Below are positions 40,625 to 49,844 of a stretch of DNA of 64,000 bases, one piece after another. The position numbers and the translations under genes were made by a program. The stretch comes from DATBRV01 sp036560145 (GTDB lineage Bacteria > Myxococcota_A > UBA9160 > SMWR01): positions 31,144-95,143 of the forward strand of contig DATBRV010000141.1 in NCBI GenBank assembly GCA_036560145.1, given 5' to 3'. The notes under the pieces were generated by a model. That model was not told where the DNA came from, made no database searches, and saw only the letters and a list, made by a program, of their open reading frames with translations. The number at the start of each line of letters is the position of its first letter. The first letter of the stretch is position 1.

Positions 40625-42102
40625 GGCGGATCGCGGGGCTCGCCGCCGTCGCGCTCGCGCTGCTCCTGCTCGTGCTCGGGATCCGCACCGCCGCGCTGGG
40701 CTCGCGCCGGCCGGCGGTGGCCGCGGCCCCCGTCGTGGTCATCGACGAAGCAGCGGCGGCGCGCCGGCTCGCCGGCGGCCTGCGCCTGCGCACCGTGTCG
40801 ACGGAAGACCGGGCGGCCGCCCTCGGCGCGCAGTTCGAGGCCTTCCGCGCCTACCTCGAGCGCAGCTACCCGCGGCTCCACGCCGCGCTCTCGCGCGAGC
40901 TCGTGGACGGCGCCAGCCTGCTCTACACCTGGAAGGGTCGACAGCCCGAGCTGCCGGCGCTGCTGCTGCTCGCGCACCAGGACGTGGTGCCCGTCGAAGC
41001 GGGAACCGAAGCCAGCTGGGCGCATCCGCCCTTCGAGGGCGTGATCGACGCCGGCTACGTGTGGGGACGCGGCGCGGCCGACGACAAGGGCAACCTCTTC
41101 GCCATCCTGGAGGCGGTCGAAGGCCTGCTCGCCGAGGGCTTCACGCCCGAGCGCACGCTGCTGCTCGGCTTTGGCCACGACGAAGAAGTCGGCGGCGAGG
41201 GCGCCCAGGCGATCGCGGCGCGGCTCGCGAGCCGCGGGGACGCGATCGAATCCGTGCTCGACGAGGGCGGCGCGATCGTGCAGGGCGCCGTGCCGGGCGT
41301 CGCGACGCCGCTCGCGATGATCGGAACGGCGGAGAAGGGCTCGCTGACGATCGATCTCTCGGTCGAGATCGAGGGAGGCCACTCTTCGACGCCGCCCCGC
41401 CACACCGCGATCGGCATCCTCGCGGCCGCCTTGACCCGGCTCGAGGCGAACCCGATGCCGGGCCGGATCGCGGGCCCGACCCGCGGCATGGCCGATCGGC
41501 TCGCCCCCGAGCTCGGCCTGCCGTTCCGGGTGGTGCTCGCGAACCTCTGGCTGTTCGGGCCGGTGCTCGAGCTCGCAATGGCCGGCCAGCCGCCGCTCGA
41601 CGCGCTGCTGCGCACCACCACCGCCGTCACCATCGCGAGCGGCGGGGTGAAGGAGAACGTGCTCCCGGCACGGGCGAGCGCCGTCGTGAACTTCCGGATC
41701 CTGCCGGGCGACACCGTCGAGGACGTGGTGGCGCACGTGCGCCGCGTGGTCGGCGACGAGCGGATCCAGATCCAGCCCGGCGTCCGCAGCACGCCGCGCA
41801 ATCCGACCCCGGAATCGCCGGTGGACGATCCCAGCTTCGCGCGTCTCGCGCTGACGGTCGGGGAGATCTTTCCCGGCGTGCCCGCGGTTCCCTTCCTGGT
41901 GCTGGGCGGGACCGACGCGCGGCACTATGCGGAGCTGACGCCGCGGCTCTACCGTCTGAGCCCCTTCCTCTTCGAGATGGGGGACCTGAAGCGGGTGCAC
42001 GGCACCGACGAGCGGCTCTCGATCGCGAGCCTCGCGGACGGCGTGCGCTTCTTCCGGCGCCTGATCGAGAATTCCGCGCCCGCTCAGCCGCCTTCGCCGT
42101 AG
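40621..42102 (+). CDS. M20-family peptidase (carboxypeptidase PM20D1-like), membrane anchored
   Basis: A 493-residue dinuclear zinc peptidase with an N-terminal membrane anchor (about 3-22). Zinc ligands are HQD in LLLAHQDVVPV (about 119), Asp in GRGAADDKGN (about 154) and the Glu pair in GHDEEVGGEGA (about 188). The dimerisation domain follows, and the distal His is likely in GTDARHYAEL. It resembles the Gly-Xaa carboxypeptidase/PM20D1 group, which cleaves N-acyl amino acids or peptides. The GTG start is translationally coupled to the ATL gene. Its 3' end overlaps the convergent lyase gene by 19 bases. Confidence 0.85.
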   Translation: MRRIAGLAAVALALLLLVLGIRTAALGSRRPAVAAAPVVVIDEAAAARRLAGGLRLRTVSTEDRAAALGAQFEAFRAYLERSYPRLHAALSRELVDGASLLYTWKGRQPELPALLLLAHQDVVPVEAGTEASWAHPPFEGVIDAGYVWGRGAADDKGNLFAILEAVEGLLAEGFTPERTLLLGFGHDEEVGGEGAQAIAARLASRGDAIESVLDEGGAIVQGAVPGVATPLAMIGTAEKGSLTIDLSVEIEGGHSSTPPRHTAIGILAAALTRLEANPMPGRIAGPTRGMADRLAPELGLPFRVVLANLWLFGPVLELAMAGQPPLDALLRTTTAVTIASGGVKENVLPARASAVVNFRILPGDTVEDVVAHVRRVVGDERIQIQPGVRSTPRNPTPESPVDDPSFARLALTVGEIFPGVPAVPFLVLGGTDARHYAELTPRLYRLSPFLFEMGDLKRVHGTDERLSIASLADGVRFFRRLIENSAPAQPPSP

Positions 42103-42947
42103 CGCGCCAGCGCCGCGTCGTAGGCGTCGAAGCCGACCAGCTCGCGCAGCTCCGCGAAATCGAGCAGCCGCGGCGGCGGCTCGCCGCGCGCGAGCGCCGC
42201 GAGCGCGTCCTGCATGGCGCGGATGGCGGAGGAGAGCAGCGTGAGCGGGTACGCGGCGATCCGAAAGCCCAGCGCCTCGAGGCTCGCCGGCGGGAGCAGG
42301 GGCGTGTCGCCTCCTTCGACCAGGTTGGCGAGCTGGCGAGCGGGGATCTCCCGGCAGATCCGCTGCATCTCCGCCTCGGAGCGGGGCGCCTCCACGAACA
42401 CGATGTCGGCGCCCAGATCGGCGAAGGCGCGTCCGCGCCAGATGGCTTCGTCGAGCCCGATCGGCCCGCGCGCGTCCGTGCGGGCGAGCACCAGCACGTC
42501 CGCCCCCTGCTCGCGCGCGTCGACCGCGGCGCGTACGCGCGCGAGCGCCTCCTCGCGCGAGACGACCTGCTTGCCGCGCGTGTGCCCGCAGCGCTTGGGC
42601 GCGAGCTGGTCCTCGATCATCACGCTCGCGAAGCCCGCCGCGGCGTAGCCGGAGACCGTGCGTCGCACGTTCATGGGATTCCCGTAGCCGGTGTCGGCGT
42701 CTCCGATCACCGGGATCGAGACGGCGGCGCAGATGCTGCGCCCCTGCTCGACCATCTCGCCGTAGGAGATCAGCCCGGTGTCGGGCAGCGCCAGCCGGGC
42801 CGCGGAGACCGCGAAGCCGCTCATGAAGGTGAGCTCGAAGCCGGCCCGCTCGACGAGTTTCGCCGAGAGCGCGTCGAAGCAGCAGGGCATCACGCGCAGT
42901 CCGGGGCGGTCGAGAAGCCGCCTCAGCCTGGCGGCGGATGAATCCAT
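42084..42947 (-). CDS. Isocitrate lyase/PEP mutase family protein
   Basis: A 287-residue (beta/alpha)8 enzyme. Family landmarks are MSGFAVSAARLALPDTGLIS near the start, DADTGYG with the metal-binding Asp (about 84), MIEDQ, and the flexible catalytic loop PKRCGH (about 117-122), close to K-K-C-G-H of isocitrate lyase. This pattern fits 2-methylisocitrate lyase, oxaloacetate decarboxylase or PEP-mutase-type enzymes. Methylisocitrate lyase would be useful for propionyl-CoA from the steroid side chain, but no other methylcitrate-cycle genes are here. GGAGGAGAC precedes the ATG. Confidence 0.85.
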   Translation of the reverse strand: MDSSAARLRRLLDRPGLRVMPCCFDALSAKLVERAGFELTFMSGFAVSAARLALPDTGLISYGEMVEQGRSICAAVSIPVIGDADTGYGNPMNVRRTVSGYAAAGFASVMIEDQLAPKRCGHTRGKQVVSREEALARVRAAVDAREQGADVLVLARTDARGPIGLDEAIWRGRAFADLGADIVFVEAPRSEAEMQRICREIPARQLANLVEGGDTPLLPPASLEALGFRIAAYPLTLLSSAIRAMQDALAALARGEPPPRLLDFAELRELVGFDAYDAALARYGEGG

Positions 42948-42978
42948 CGTCGTCTCCTCCTGGCGGGGAGGAGATTAC

Positions 42979-44703
42979 CTAGACCGGCAGCCGGATGCAG
43001 AACGTGCTGCCGACGCCGACCTTCGAGGTCACGGTGATCTCGCCGCCGTGGTGGCGGACGATCTGGTAGCAGTGGGCGAGGCCGAGGCCGGCGGCGGTGC
43101 CGGTGCGGCGGGTCGTAAAAAAAGGATCGAAGATCCGCTCGATCTGGTCCTCGGGAATCCCGCAGCCGTCGTCCTCGACCCGGATCCGCACGAAGTCGCC
43201 CTGCGCTTCGGTCACCAGGCGGATCACGCCGAAGTCGCCCACCGCCTGGAGCGCGTTGAGCAGCAGGTTCAGGAAGACCTGGCGGAGCTGCTGCGCGTCG
43301 CAGCGCACGGGAGGCAGCTCGGCGTAGCAGCGCTCGACCACCACCGAGAACGAGAGCGCCGCCACGTTGACCGCGTTCTCGAGCAGATCGTTCACGCTCG
43401 CGAGCTGCGGCGCGCCGAGGCCGGCCTGCGAGAAGGCGCTCACCTCCCGCACGATGGTGGCCACGCGCTCGACGCCCTCGCCCGACTCCTCGATCAGGTC
43501 GGCGCCCTCGATCAGCACCGGCGCGAGCAGCTCGTCCCGGGCGTCGACGCCGACGGCGAGCGCGCGCCACTGCTCGCGCAGCTCGATCAGGTTGGCGCGC
43601 ACGTCCGTGACGGGCTCGTCGATCTCCTGCGCGATCCCGGCCGCCAGCTCGCCCACCGCGGCCAGCCGCCCGGAGGTGATCAGCCGATTTCGCAGCGCCG
43701 CCACCTCGCGCAGGTCCCGGACGGCGAGCACGCGGCCGATCACGTCGCGCTGCTCGTCGTGCAGCGGCGAGGCCGAGACCGAGACCGGCATCGGCGCCGA
43801 TGCCTGTGGCCGCAGGTCCAGCTCGACTCCCCGGGACGCGGCCGCGCAGTCGCGCGCCAGCCCCGGCAGCCACTGGTAGACCGCCGCGTCGGCGAGCTCG
43901 GCCGGCGCGATGCCGACCAAGCGCGCGAAGGCCTCGTTGCAGGTCCGGATCCGGCCGTCCGGGTGCAGCAGCACGACGCCGTCGCGAAGCGTTTCGAGGA
44001 TCGGGCGGGCGAAGGCGCCGGGCGCGAGCAGGAAGTAGCCGTGGCGGCGCACGCTTCCCGCCACGATCGCGCCGAGCGCCAGCAGGCTCATGCTCCCAAG
44101 CCTCGGCACGTCGATCGCGAGCAGGGGCAGCAGCGCGTCGGTTACCGAAGCGACCGCGAGCGGGGCGAGGATGCCCGCCAGCAGCCAGCGCGCCTCGCGG
44201 CGCTCGCCGGGCGACACCGTGGGCGGGAACAGGCTGGGCCACTGCGCGATCACGAAGCCGGTGCTCACGGCCGTCGGCAGGTACACGAGCGGGAAGAGCG
44301 GGCCGAAGCGGACCCCCCAGCCCAGGCTCGTCCGCACCGGCTCCGCGAGACACCAGGGCGTGGCGACGTAGAGCAGGATGGAGGCGACCGCGCAGGCGTA
44401 CGCCCAGGGCAGCGCGCGGCGCAGCCCGGTGTTGGCGCCGCCCACCAGCTCCGAGATGATGTGCAGGGTGAGCGGGCCGAGCCACATCCATCCGAGCGAG
44501 GAGAGCCGGACCCATTGCAGGACCCGCCGCGGGTCGTCCGAGAGGCTCCAGAACACCTCGCACAGCGACCAGTGCGCCGAGCAGAGGAGCACGATCGCGA
44601 CCAGGCGGTTGGCCCGCTGCTTCGAGTTGATCGCGAGCAGCGCCACCGCGAGCATCACCGCGGCCAGGCTCGCGACGAGCTGGACGATCGCGAAGGGGTG
44701 CAT
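42979..44703 (-). CDS. Membrane sensor histidine kinase paralogue B, phospho-acceptor His replaced by Gln
   Basis: A 574-residue sensor with about seven or eight membrane segments (1-215), a PAS domain (about 230-345), a dimerisation helix region and a HATPase_c domain. The ATP-binding side is complete: N-box VFLNLLLNALQAV, DDGCGIP, FFTT and GLGLAH. However, the H-box reads GELAAGIAQEIDEP: the phospho-accepting His is Gln (codon at 43627-43629), and the usual Asn-Asn becomes Asp-Glu. It should not autophosphorylate in the normal way but could phosphorylate a partner. It is translationally coupled to the upstream paralogue (TGATG). No response regulator gene is adjacent. Confidence 0.85.
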   Translation of the reverse strand: MHPFAIVQLVASLAAVMLAVALLAINSKQRANRLVAIVLLCSAHWSLCEVFWSLSDDPRRVLQWVRLSSLGWMWLGPLTLHIISELVGGANTGLRRALPWAYACAVASILLYVATPWCLAEPVRTSLGWGVRFGPLFPLVYLPTAVSTGFVIAQWPSLFPPTVSPGERREARWLLAGILAPLAVASVTDALLPLLAIDVPRLGSMSLLALGAIVAGSVRRHGYFLLAPGAFARPILETLRDGVVLLHPDGRIRTCNEAFARLVGIAPAELADAAVYQWLPGLARDCAAASRGVELDLRPQASAPMPVSVSASPLHDEQRDVIGRVLAVRDLREVAALRNRLITSGRLAAVGELAAGIAQEIDEPVTDVRANLIELREQWRALAVGVDARDELLAPVLIEGADLIEESGEGVERVATIVREVSAFSQAGLGAPQLASVNDLLENAVNVAALSFSVVVERCYAELPPVRCDAQQLRQVFLNLLLNALQAVGDFGVIRLVTEAQGDFVRIRVEDDGCGIPEDQIERIFDPFFTTRRTGTAAGLGLAHCYQIVRHHGGEITVTSKVGVGSTFCIRLPV

Positions 44704-46457
44704 CAGTCGCCTCCCTCCGCAGCCGGGGCCGTCACCGGCAGGAGGACACGGAAGCGCATGCCGCGCCCCGGCTGGGATTCGACCTGGATCCGGCCGCCCT
44801 GGCGCTCCACGATCTGCCGCGAGATCGCGAGCCCGAGCCCGGCTTGCGCCACGCCGTCCGGCGACGGCGAGAAGGGATCGAAGATCCGCTCCAGGTCCTC
44901 GGGCGTGAGCCCGGCGCCGTCGGTCGCAATCTCGACCCAGACGAATCCGCCGTCGATTCCGGCCGACAGAGCGAGCTGGCCGCGCTCCTCGATCGTGTTC
45001 ACGCCCGCCAGCACCAGGTTGAGGAAGACCTGCATCAGCTCCTGCGGGCGGCAGGGCACCAGCGGAAGCTTCACGAAGCTGCGCTCGACGCTCGCCTTGC
45101 GGCGCAGCTGCGGCCCGGCCACACGCAGCGCGGTCTCGAGCAGCTCGACCGGGTCGGCGGGCTCGTTCTCCGAGCCTCCCTTCCAGGAGAAGCCGCCCAC
45201 GTCGCGCACGATCGAGGCGATCCGGTCGATTCCGTCCGCCGCCGCGCGCAGCAGCTCGCGGGAGCGTGTGAGCGCGGCGTACGTATTCGGCGCCGCCGCG
45301 CGCGATTCGAAGACTTCCGCGAGATCGTTCCAGTGCCGCTCCAGCAGGCCGACGTTCGAGCGCACGTAGGCGATCGGGTTGTTGATCTCGTGCGCGATGC
45401 CCGCCGCGAGCTGTCCGACCGCGGCCAGGCGCGCCGAGGTGAGCAGGCGGCTGCGCAGCGAGACCAGCTCCTCGAGATCCCGCACCACCAGCACGCGCCC
45501 GATCGCGAAGCCGCTCTCGTCGTGCAGCCAGGCGTCGGAGATCGAGACCGGCACGCGCGCGCCGGAGGCGCTCCTCAGCTCGCACTCGCGCTCGGCGCCG
45601 CCGGCGGCCTCCGGCGGCTCCTGGATCAGCTCGCCCACGGGCCGGCCGACGAGATCGTCGGAATCGCGCTTGGCCAGCTGCGCGAGCTTGGCGTTCACGC
45701 CCCGGATCCGGCCGTCGAGGCGGACCAGCGCGACGCCGTCGGGGAGCGTGGCGAGGATCTCGCTCGCGAACTGGCGCGGCGAGAGCCCGGCAGCGCGGAA
45801 GCGGTAGGCCATCCACCAGGTGACCAGGCCCCACGCGGCGACGCTCGCGCTGCCGAGCCTGGGCACCGGCTTGCCGAGAGTCGGCAGCAGGAAGTCGGTG
45901 ATCGAGGCCACCAGCATGGTGAGGCCGATCGCAAGCTCGACCCACGGGGTCCCGCGCGATGGCGTCACGCGCTCCAGCGTGCGCAGCCGCAGCGCCCGCA
46001 GCAGTGTGAGCACGGGCACCAGCAGCAGGGCCAGGTAGGCCCAGGGCACCAGCGGTCCGATCCGCGGGACGAAGCCCCAGCTCTCGCGCGTGACGTCGGG
46101 CGTGAACCAGGGGCCGCCGAGGGCCGCAAGCACGAGCGCCGCGCCGATCGCGTACTGGGCGGTCACGATCCAGCGTCTGGGGAGGCGCGGATCGGGCATC
46201 ACCACGGCCATCAGGTGCAGCGCGACCGGCGAGAGCAGGATGCTCCCCAGCGCTGCCAGCCGCGCGAAAGGCAAGGCCGAGCCGGCGTCCTTCGCGGTGA
46301 GGCAGAGCACCTCGAAGAGCGCCCACCAGACGTCGCAGAGCAGCACCGCGGCCACCAGGCGGTTCGCGCGCTGGCCCGGTTCGCGTGCGGCGATCGCGGC
46401 GGCGAGCGCCGCGGCGCCGAAGGCGGTCGCGAGCGGGATCAGGACGGCGGGGTGCAC
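44703..46457 (-). CDS. Membrane sensor histidine kinase paralogue A, intact H-box but degenerate ATP site
   Basis: A 584-residue sensor, paralogous to the next gene over the whole length: membrane region (1-215), PAS (about 230-345), HisKA and HATPase_c. The H-box GQLAAGIAHEINNP is canonical (His codon 45390-45392). The ATP site is damaged: the N-box Asn of LxxNA is Ala (VFLNLVLAGV, codon 45006-45008), and the adenine-binding Asp of DxGxG is Thr (ATDGAG, codon 44922-44924). GLGLAIS remains. GTG at 46457 is chosen because it aligns with the ATG of paralogue B (VHP and MHP starts); a GTG at 46553 would add 32 polar residues. Confidence 0.83.
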   Translation of the reverse strand: MHPAVLIPLATAFGAAALAAAIAAREPGQRANRLVAAVLLCDVWWALFEVLCLTAKDAGSALPFARLAALGSILLSPVALHLMAVVMPDPRLPRRWIVTAQYAIGAALVLAALGGPWFTPDVTRESWGFVPRIGPLVPWAYLALLLVPVLTLLRALRLRTLERVTPSRGTPWVELAIGLTMLVASITDFLLPTLGKPVPRLGSASVAAWGLVTWWMAYRFRAAGLSPRQFASEILATLPDGVALVRLDGRIRGVNAKLAQLAKRDSDDLVGRPVGELIQEPPEAAGGAERECELRSASGARVPVSISDAWLHDESGFAIGRVLVVRDLEELVSLRSRLLTSARLAAVGQLAAGIAHEINNPIAYVRSNVGLLERHWNDLAEVFESRAAAPNTYAALTRSRELLRAAADGIDRIASIVRDVGGFSWKGGSENEPADPVELLETALRVAGPQLRRKASVERSFVKLPLVPCRPQELMQVFLNLVLAGVNTIEERGQLALSAGIDGGFVWVEIATDGAGLTPEDLERIFDPFSPSPDGVAQAGLGLAISRQIVERQGGRIQVESQPGRGMRFRVLLPVTAPAAEGGD

Positions 46458-46612
46458 GCGATGGGAGCTCCGTGCGTTCGCATCGGAGGAACCGGCATGC
46501 CACTTGAAAGCAGAAGCCCGGGAAGCATCCCGCGCCGCCTCGTGATTCGGCACGGATCGCCGCGGCGATCCCGGCGTGCTACCGACCTGCGGATCAGGCT
46601 CCGGAGGCGCGC

Positions 46613-47482
46613 ATGACCCGGGCGCTCGACGCGCTGCTCGGAATCCTCGATCTCGAAGAGCTGGAGGTGAACCTCTTCCGCGGCCGCAGCCCTCAAGAAG
46701 GCTCGCAGCGCGTCTTCGGGGGGCAGGTGCTGGGGCAGGCCCTGATCGCCGCCGGCCGCACGGTCGAGCGGGACGCGGCCCACTCCTTCCACGCCTACTT
46801 CCTACGTCCGGGGGATCCCAAGACCCCCATCCTCTACCAGGTCGACCGCACCCGCGACGGCAAGAGCTTCACCACGCGCCGCATCATCGCGATCCAGCAC
46901 GGCCGGGCGATCTTCCACCTGGAGGCTTCCTTCCAGCGGCACGAGCCCGGGCCCGAGCACCAGGATGCGATGCCCGAGGCGCCCGATCCGGAGTCGCTCC
47001 CCGATTTCCGCGAGCGGATGGAGCCGCTCGCGCGCAAGAACTCCGCCGAGGTGAAGCGGTGGCTCGAATCGGACCGGCCGATCGACCTGCGCTACGTGAC
47101 CGACTTCGACCCGATCGAGCCGGAGAAGCTGCCGCCGCGCCAGCTCGTCTGGGTGCGGGCCGACGGCACGCTTCCCGACTCCCGGCTGCTGCATCAATGC
47201 GTGGTGGCCTACGCCTCGGACCTGACGCTGCTCGACACCGCGGCGCTTCCCCACGGCATCTCCTGGATCGGGCGCGGCTGGCAGATCGCGAGCCTCGACC
47301 ACGCCATGTGGTTCCATCGCGACTTTCGCGCCGACGAGTGGCTGCTCTACGAGCAGCAGAGCCCCGTGGCGGCGGGCGCGCGCGGCTTCACCACCGGGCG
47401 GCTCTTCGCGCGCGACGGCTCGCTGGTGGTCTCGGTGGTCCAGGAAGGGCTCTTCCGGCGGCTCGAGGGATCGTCGCCGTGA
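46613..47482 (+). CDS. tesB: Acyl-CoA thioesterase II (TesB)
   Basis: A 289-residue double-hotdog thioesterase, the size of E. coli TesB (286). The N-terminal hotdog has RVFGGQVLGQAL and SFHAYFLRPGD; the C-terminal hotdog has ASDLTLLDT with the catalytic Asp (about 204) and VVQEGLFR with the catalytic Gln. It hydrolyses medium- to long-chain acyl-CoAs. GGAGG lies five bases before the ATG. The following aminotransferase gene overlaps its stop (GTGA), so the thioesterase is in the same transcript as the glycan genes, which is unusual company. Confidence 0.92.
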   Translation: MTRALDALLGILDLEELEVNLFRGRSPQEGSQRVFGGQVLGQALIAAGRTVERDAAHSFHAYFLRPGDPKTPILYQVDRTRDGKSFTTRRIIAIQHGRAIFHLEASFQRHEPGPEHQDAMPEAPDPESLPDFRERMEPLARKNSAEVKRWLESDRPIDLRYVTDFDPIEPEKLPPRQLVWVRADGTLPDSRLLHQCVVAYASDLTLLDTAALPHGISWIGRGWQIASLDHAMWFHRDFRADEWLLYEQQSPVAAGARGFTTGRLFARDGSLVVSVVQEGLFRRLEGSSP

Positions 47483-48654
47483 CGCGCGCGCCGATCCGGC
47501 CCGCGGATCGCTTCCTCGTCTTCGGAGCGCCCGCGCTCGAGGAGGCCGAAATCGCGGAGGTGGTCGCCACCCTGCGGTCGGGCTGGCTCGGCACCGGGCC
47601 GAAGGTCCACCGCTTCGAGGAGGACTTCAAACGCTACCAGCAGGCGGAGCACGCGGTGGCCGTCAGCTCGTGCACGGCCGCGCTGCACCTCAGCCTGCTC
47701 GCCAGCGGGCTCGCGCCCGGCGACGAGGTGATCACGACCCCGCTCACCTTCTGCGCGACGGTGAACGCGATCATCCACGCGGGGGCGAAGCCGGTGCTCG
47801 CGGACGTCGACCCCGCCACGATGAACATCGATCCGGACCGCGTGCAGGAGAAGATCACGCCGCGCACGCGGGCGCTCGTGCCGGTTCATTTTGCGGGCCG
47901 CCCCTGCCGGATGGATCGGCTGATGGAGATCGCCGCGAGCCGCCAGCTCCAGGTGATCGAGGACTGCGCCCATGCCATCGAGGCCCGCTATCGCGGCCGG
48001 CCGGCGGGCAGCTTCGGCGCCTTCGGCTGCTTCAGCTTCTACGTGACCAAGAACGTGATCACCGGCGAGGGAGGCATGGTGCTCGCCCGGCGCGAGGCCG
48101 ACGCGGCCCGGATCATGATGCTCGCCCTGCACGGCATGAGCCGGGACGCCTGGAGGCGCTTCAGCGACGACGGCTACAAGCATTACGCCGTGCTGGAGGC
48201 GGGCTTCAAGTACAACATGATGGACCTCCAGGCGGCGATCGGAATCCACCAACTCGGGCGCGTCGAAGAGAACCTGAAGCACCGCCAGCGCATCTGGCGG
48301 CGCTACGACCAGGCGTTCGAGGCGCTGCCCGTGGTCCGCCCGGCCCCGCCCGAACCGGACACGCGGCACGCCCTGCATCTGTACACGCTGCTGATCGACG
48401 AGCAGCGGACCGGCGTCTCGCGCGACGCGTTCCTGGAGGCGATGACGCGCCAGAACATCGGGATCGGCGTCCACTATCTGAGCATTCCCGAGCATCCGTA
48501 CTATCGGGAGACGTTCGGATGGAAGCCGGACGACACCCCGCATGCGACGCGGATCGGGCGGCAGACGGTGAGCCTTCCGCTCTCGCCCAAGCTCTCCGAG
48601 CGGGACGTCGACGACGTGATCGCGGCCGTCCACCGCTGCCTCGCGGCGGAATGA
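47479..48654 (+). CDS. DegT/DnrJ/EryC1/StrS-family sugar aminotransferase
   Basis: A 391-residue PLP enzyme. It should transaminate a keto-sugar nucleotide to an amino sugar for a surface glycan. Family landmarks are GWLGTGPKVHRFEEDF near the N-terminus, VSSCTAALHL, IEDCAHAIEARYRGRPAGSFG, and the PLP-binding Lys in SFYVTKNVITGEGGM (about 191). The C-terminal GIGVHYLSIPEHPYY closes the fold. The GTG start overlaps the tesB stop; its stop overlaps the ATG of the glycosyltransferase gene (ATGA). An A/T-rich pair of codons (CAT TTT) is at 47886-47891. Confidence 0.92.
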   Translation: MTRAPIRPADRFLVFGAPALEEAEIAEVVATLRSGWLGTGPKVHRFEEDFKRYQQAEHAVAVSSCTAALHLSLLASGLAPGDEVITTPLTFCATVNAIIHAGAKPVLADVDPATMNIDPDRVQEKITPRTRALVPVHFAGRPCRMDRLMEIAASRQLQVIEDCAHAIEARYRGRPAGSFGAFGCFSFYVTKNVITGEGGMVLARREADAARIMMLALHGMSRDAWRRFSDDGYKHYAVLEAGFKYNMMDLQAAIGIHQLGRVEENLKHRQRIWRRYDQAFEALPVVRPAPPEPDTRHALHLYTLLIDEQRTGVSRDAFLEAMTRQNIGIGVHYLSIPEHPYYRETFGWKPDDTPHATRIGRQTVSLPLSPKLSERDVDDVIAAVHRCLAAE

Positions 48655-49844
48655 GGGTCTGGATCCTCACCAGCTCGTTCCCGGCGAACCCGCAGGATGC
48701 CCGCGCGGCCGCCGGCCTCTTCGTCGCCGACTTCGCGGTCGCGCTCGCCGAGGCCGGCCACGAGGTCCTCGTGGTCACGCCGGACAAGCCCGGGGTCAAG
48801 CGGGATCCGCCGGGCGTCCGGGTCCGCTGGTTCGCCTGGCGCGGCGGCCGCAAGACGATCTCCAGCCTGCGGCCCTATCTGCCCGGCGACCTGCTCGCGA
48901 TGCTCTCCCTGTTCCGACGCGGCGCGCGGGAGCTCGACGCGCTCTACCGGGAGTCTCCGCCCGATCACGTGCTCGCGATGTGGGCGGCTCCGGCCGGCGT
49001 CCTGGCGACGGGTCTCAAGCGCCGTCGGGGCGTGCCCGTCACCACCTGGTGTCTCGGCTCGGACATCTGGGCGCTGGGCCGGATCCCGATCGTCCGCGGC
49101 GTGCTGAGGCGGGTGCTGCGCGAGAGCGATCACGTGTTCGCCGACGGCGTCCAGCTCGCGAAGGATGCGGCGGCGCTCGGCGGCCGCCCCTGCGAGTTCC
49201 TGCCCTCCGGCCGGCGGCTGGATCGTTCGCTCGTGCGGCCGCTCGAGCTTCCCGGGGAGGGGACGCAGTTCCTCTTCATCGGCCGCTACGCGCGGGTCAA
49301 GGGCGTGGACGTGCTGCTCGAGGCGATGGCCGAGCTCGCCCGCCGCGAGCCGGGCGCACACCTGCATCTGTTCGGCGGCGGGCCGCTGGAGCCGCAGCTG
49401 CGCCTGCGCGCGGCCCGGCCCGATCTGCTCGGGCGGGTCACGATCGGCGGCTACGCCGACGAAGCGACCGCGGCCAGCTGGCTCGCCGCCTGCGATTGCG
49501 TCGTGATCCCTTCCCGGATGGAGAGCATCCCCGTGATCTTCTCCGACGCGCTCCAGCTGGGCCGGCCGCTGATCGTGAGCGACGTCGGAGACATGGGCAC
49601 GCTGCTGCGCGAGCATCCCGTCGGGCTGGTGGTTCCGTCGGAGGACCCCTCCGCGCTCTGCGCCGCCATGCTGCAAATGGCCGCGCGCGATCGGAGCGGA
49701 TACACTCCGCGCATTCAACGGCTCGCCGCGCAGTTCGACGTCGCGAAGGTTGCCGCAACGTGGATCAGACGAGTGCAATCGCGGCCGAGCCCGGGGATCT
49801 CTCCGCGAGCGCGAGACGCTGGCGGCTCGCCCTCAGCCTCCTGA
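48651..49844 (+). CDS. Family 4 glycosyltransferase
   Basis: A 397-residue GT-B glycosyltransferase. The Gly-rich N-terminal region (RAAAGLFVADFAVALAEAGHEV) and the C-terminal donor site (FIGRYARVKGVDVLLEAMAEL, IPSRMESIPVIFSDALQLGRP with the E-x7-E motif) are those of GT4. It should extend a glycan on the cytoplasmic side using a nucleotide sugar. It overlaps the next gene by 85 bases, so the last 25 residues may be variable. It sits between the aminotransferase and a flippase-like membrane protein, which fits glycan assembly. Confidence 0.9.
   Translation: MRVWILTSSFPANPQDARAAAGLFVADFAVALAEAGHEVLVVTPDKPGVKRDPPGVRVRWFAWRGGRKTISSLRPYLPGDLLAMLSLFRRGARELDALYRESPPDHVLAMWAAPAGVLATGLKRRRGVPVTTWCLGSDIWALGRIPIVRGVLRRVLRESDHVFADGVQLAKDAAALGGRPCEFLPSGRRLDRSLVRPLELPGEGTQFLFIGRYARVKGVDVLLEAMAELARREPGAHLHLFGGGPLEPQLRLRAARPDLLGRVTIGGYADEATAASWLAACDCVVIPSRMESIPVIFSDALQLGRPLIVSDVGDMGTLLREHPVGLVVPSEDPSALCAAMLQMAARDRSGYTPRIQRLAAQFDVAKVAATWIRRVQSRPSPGISPRARDAGGSPSAS

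Noticed and set aside
43097..45369. Plus-strand frames over the histidine kinase genes
   Set aside because: They have the composition of antisense translation and would destroy two genes with clear kinase boxes.
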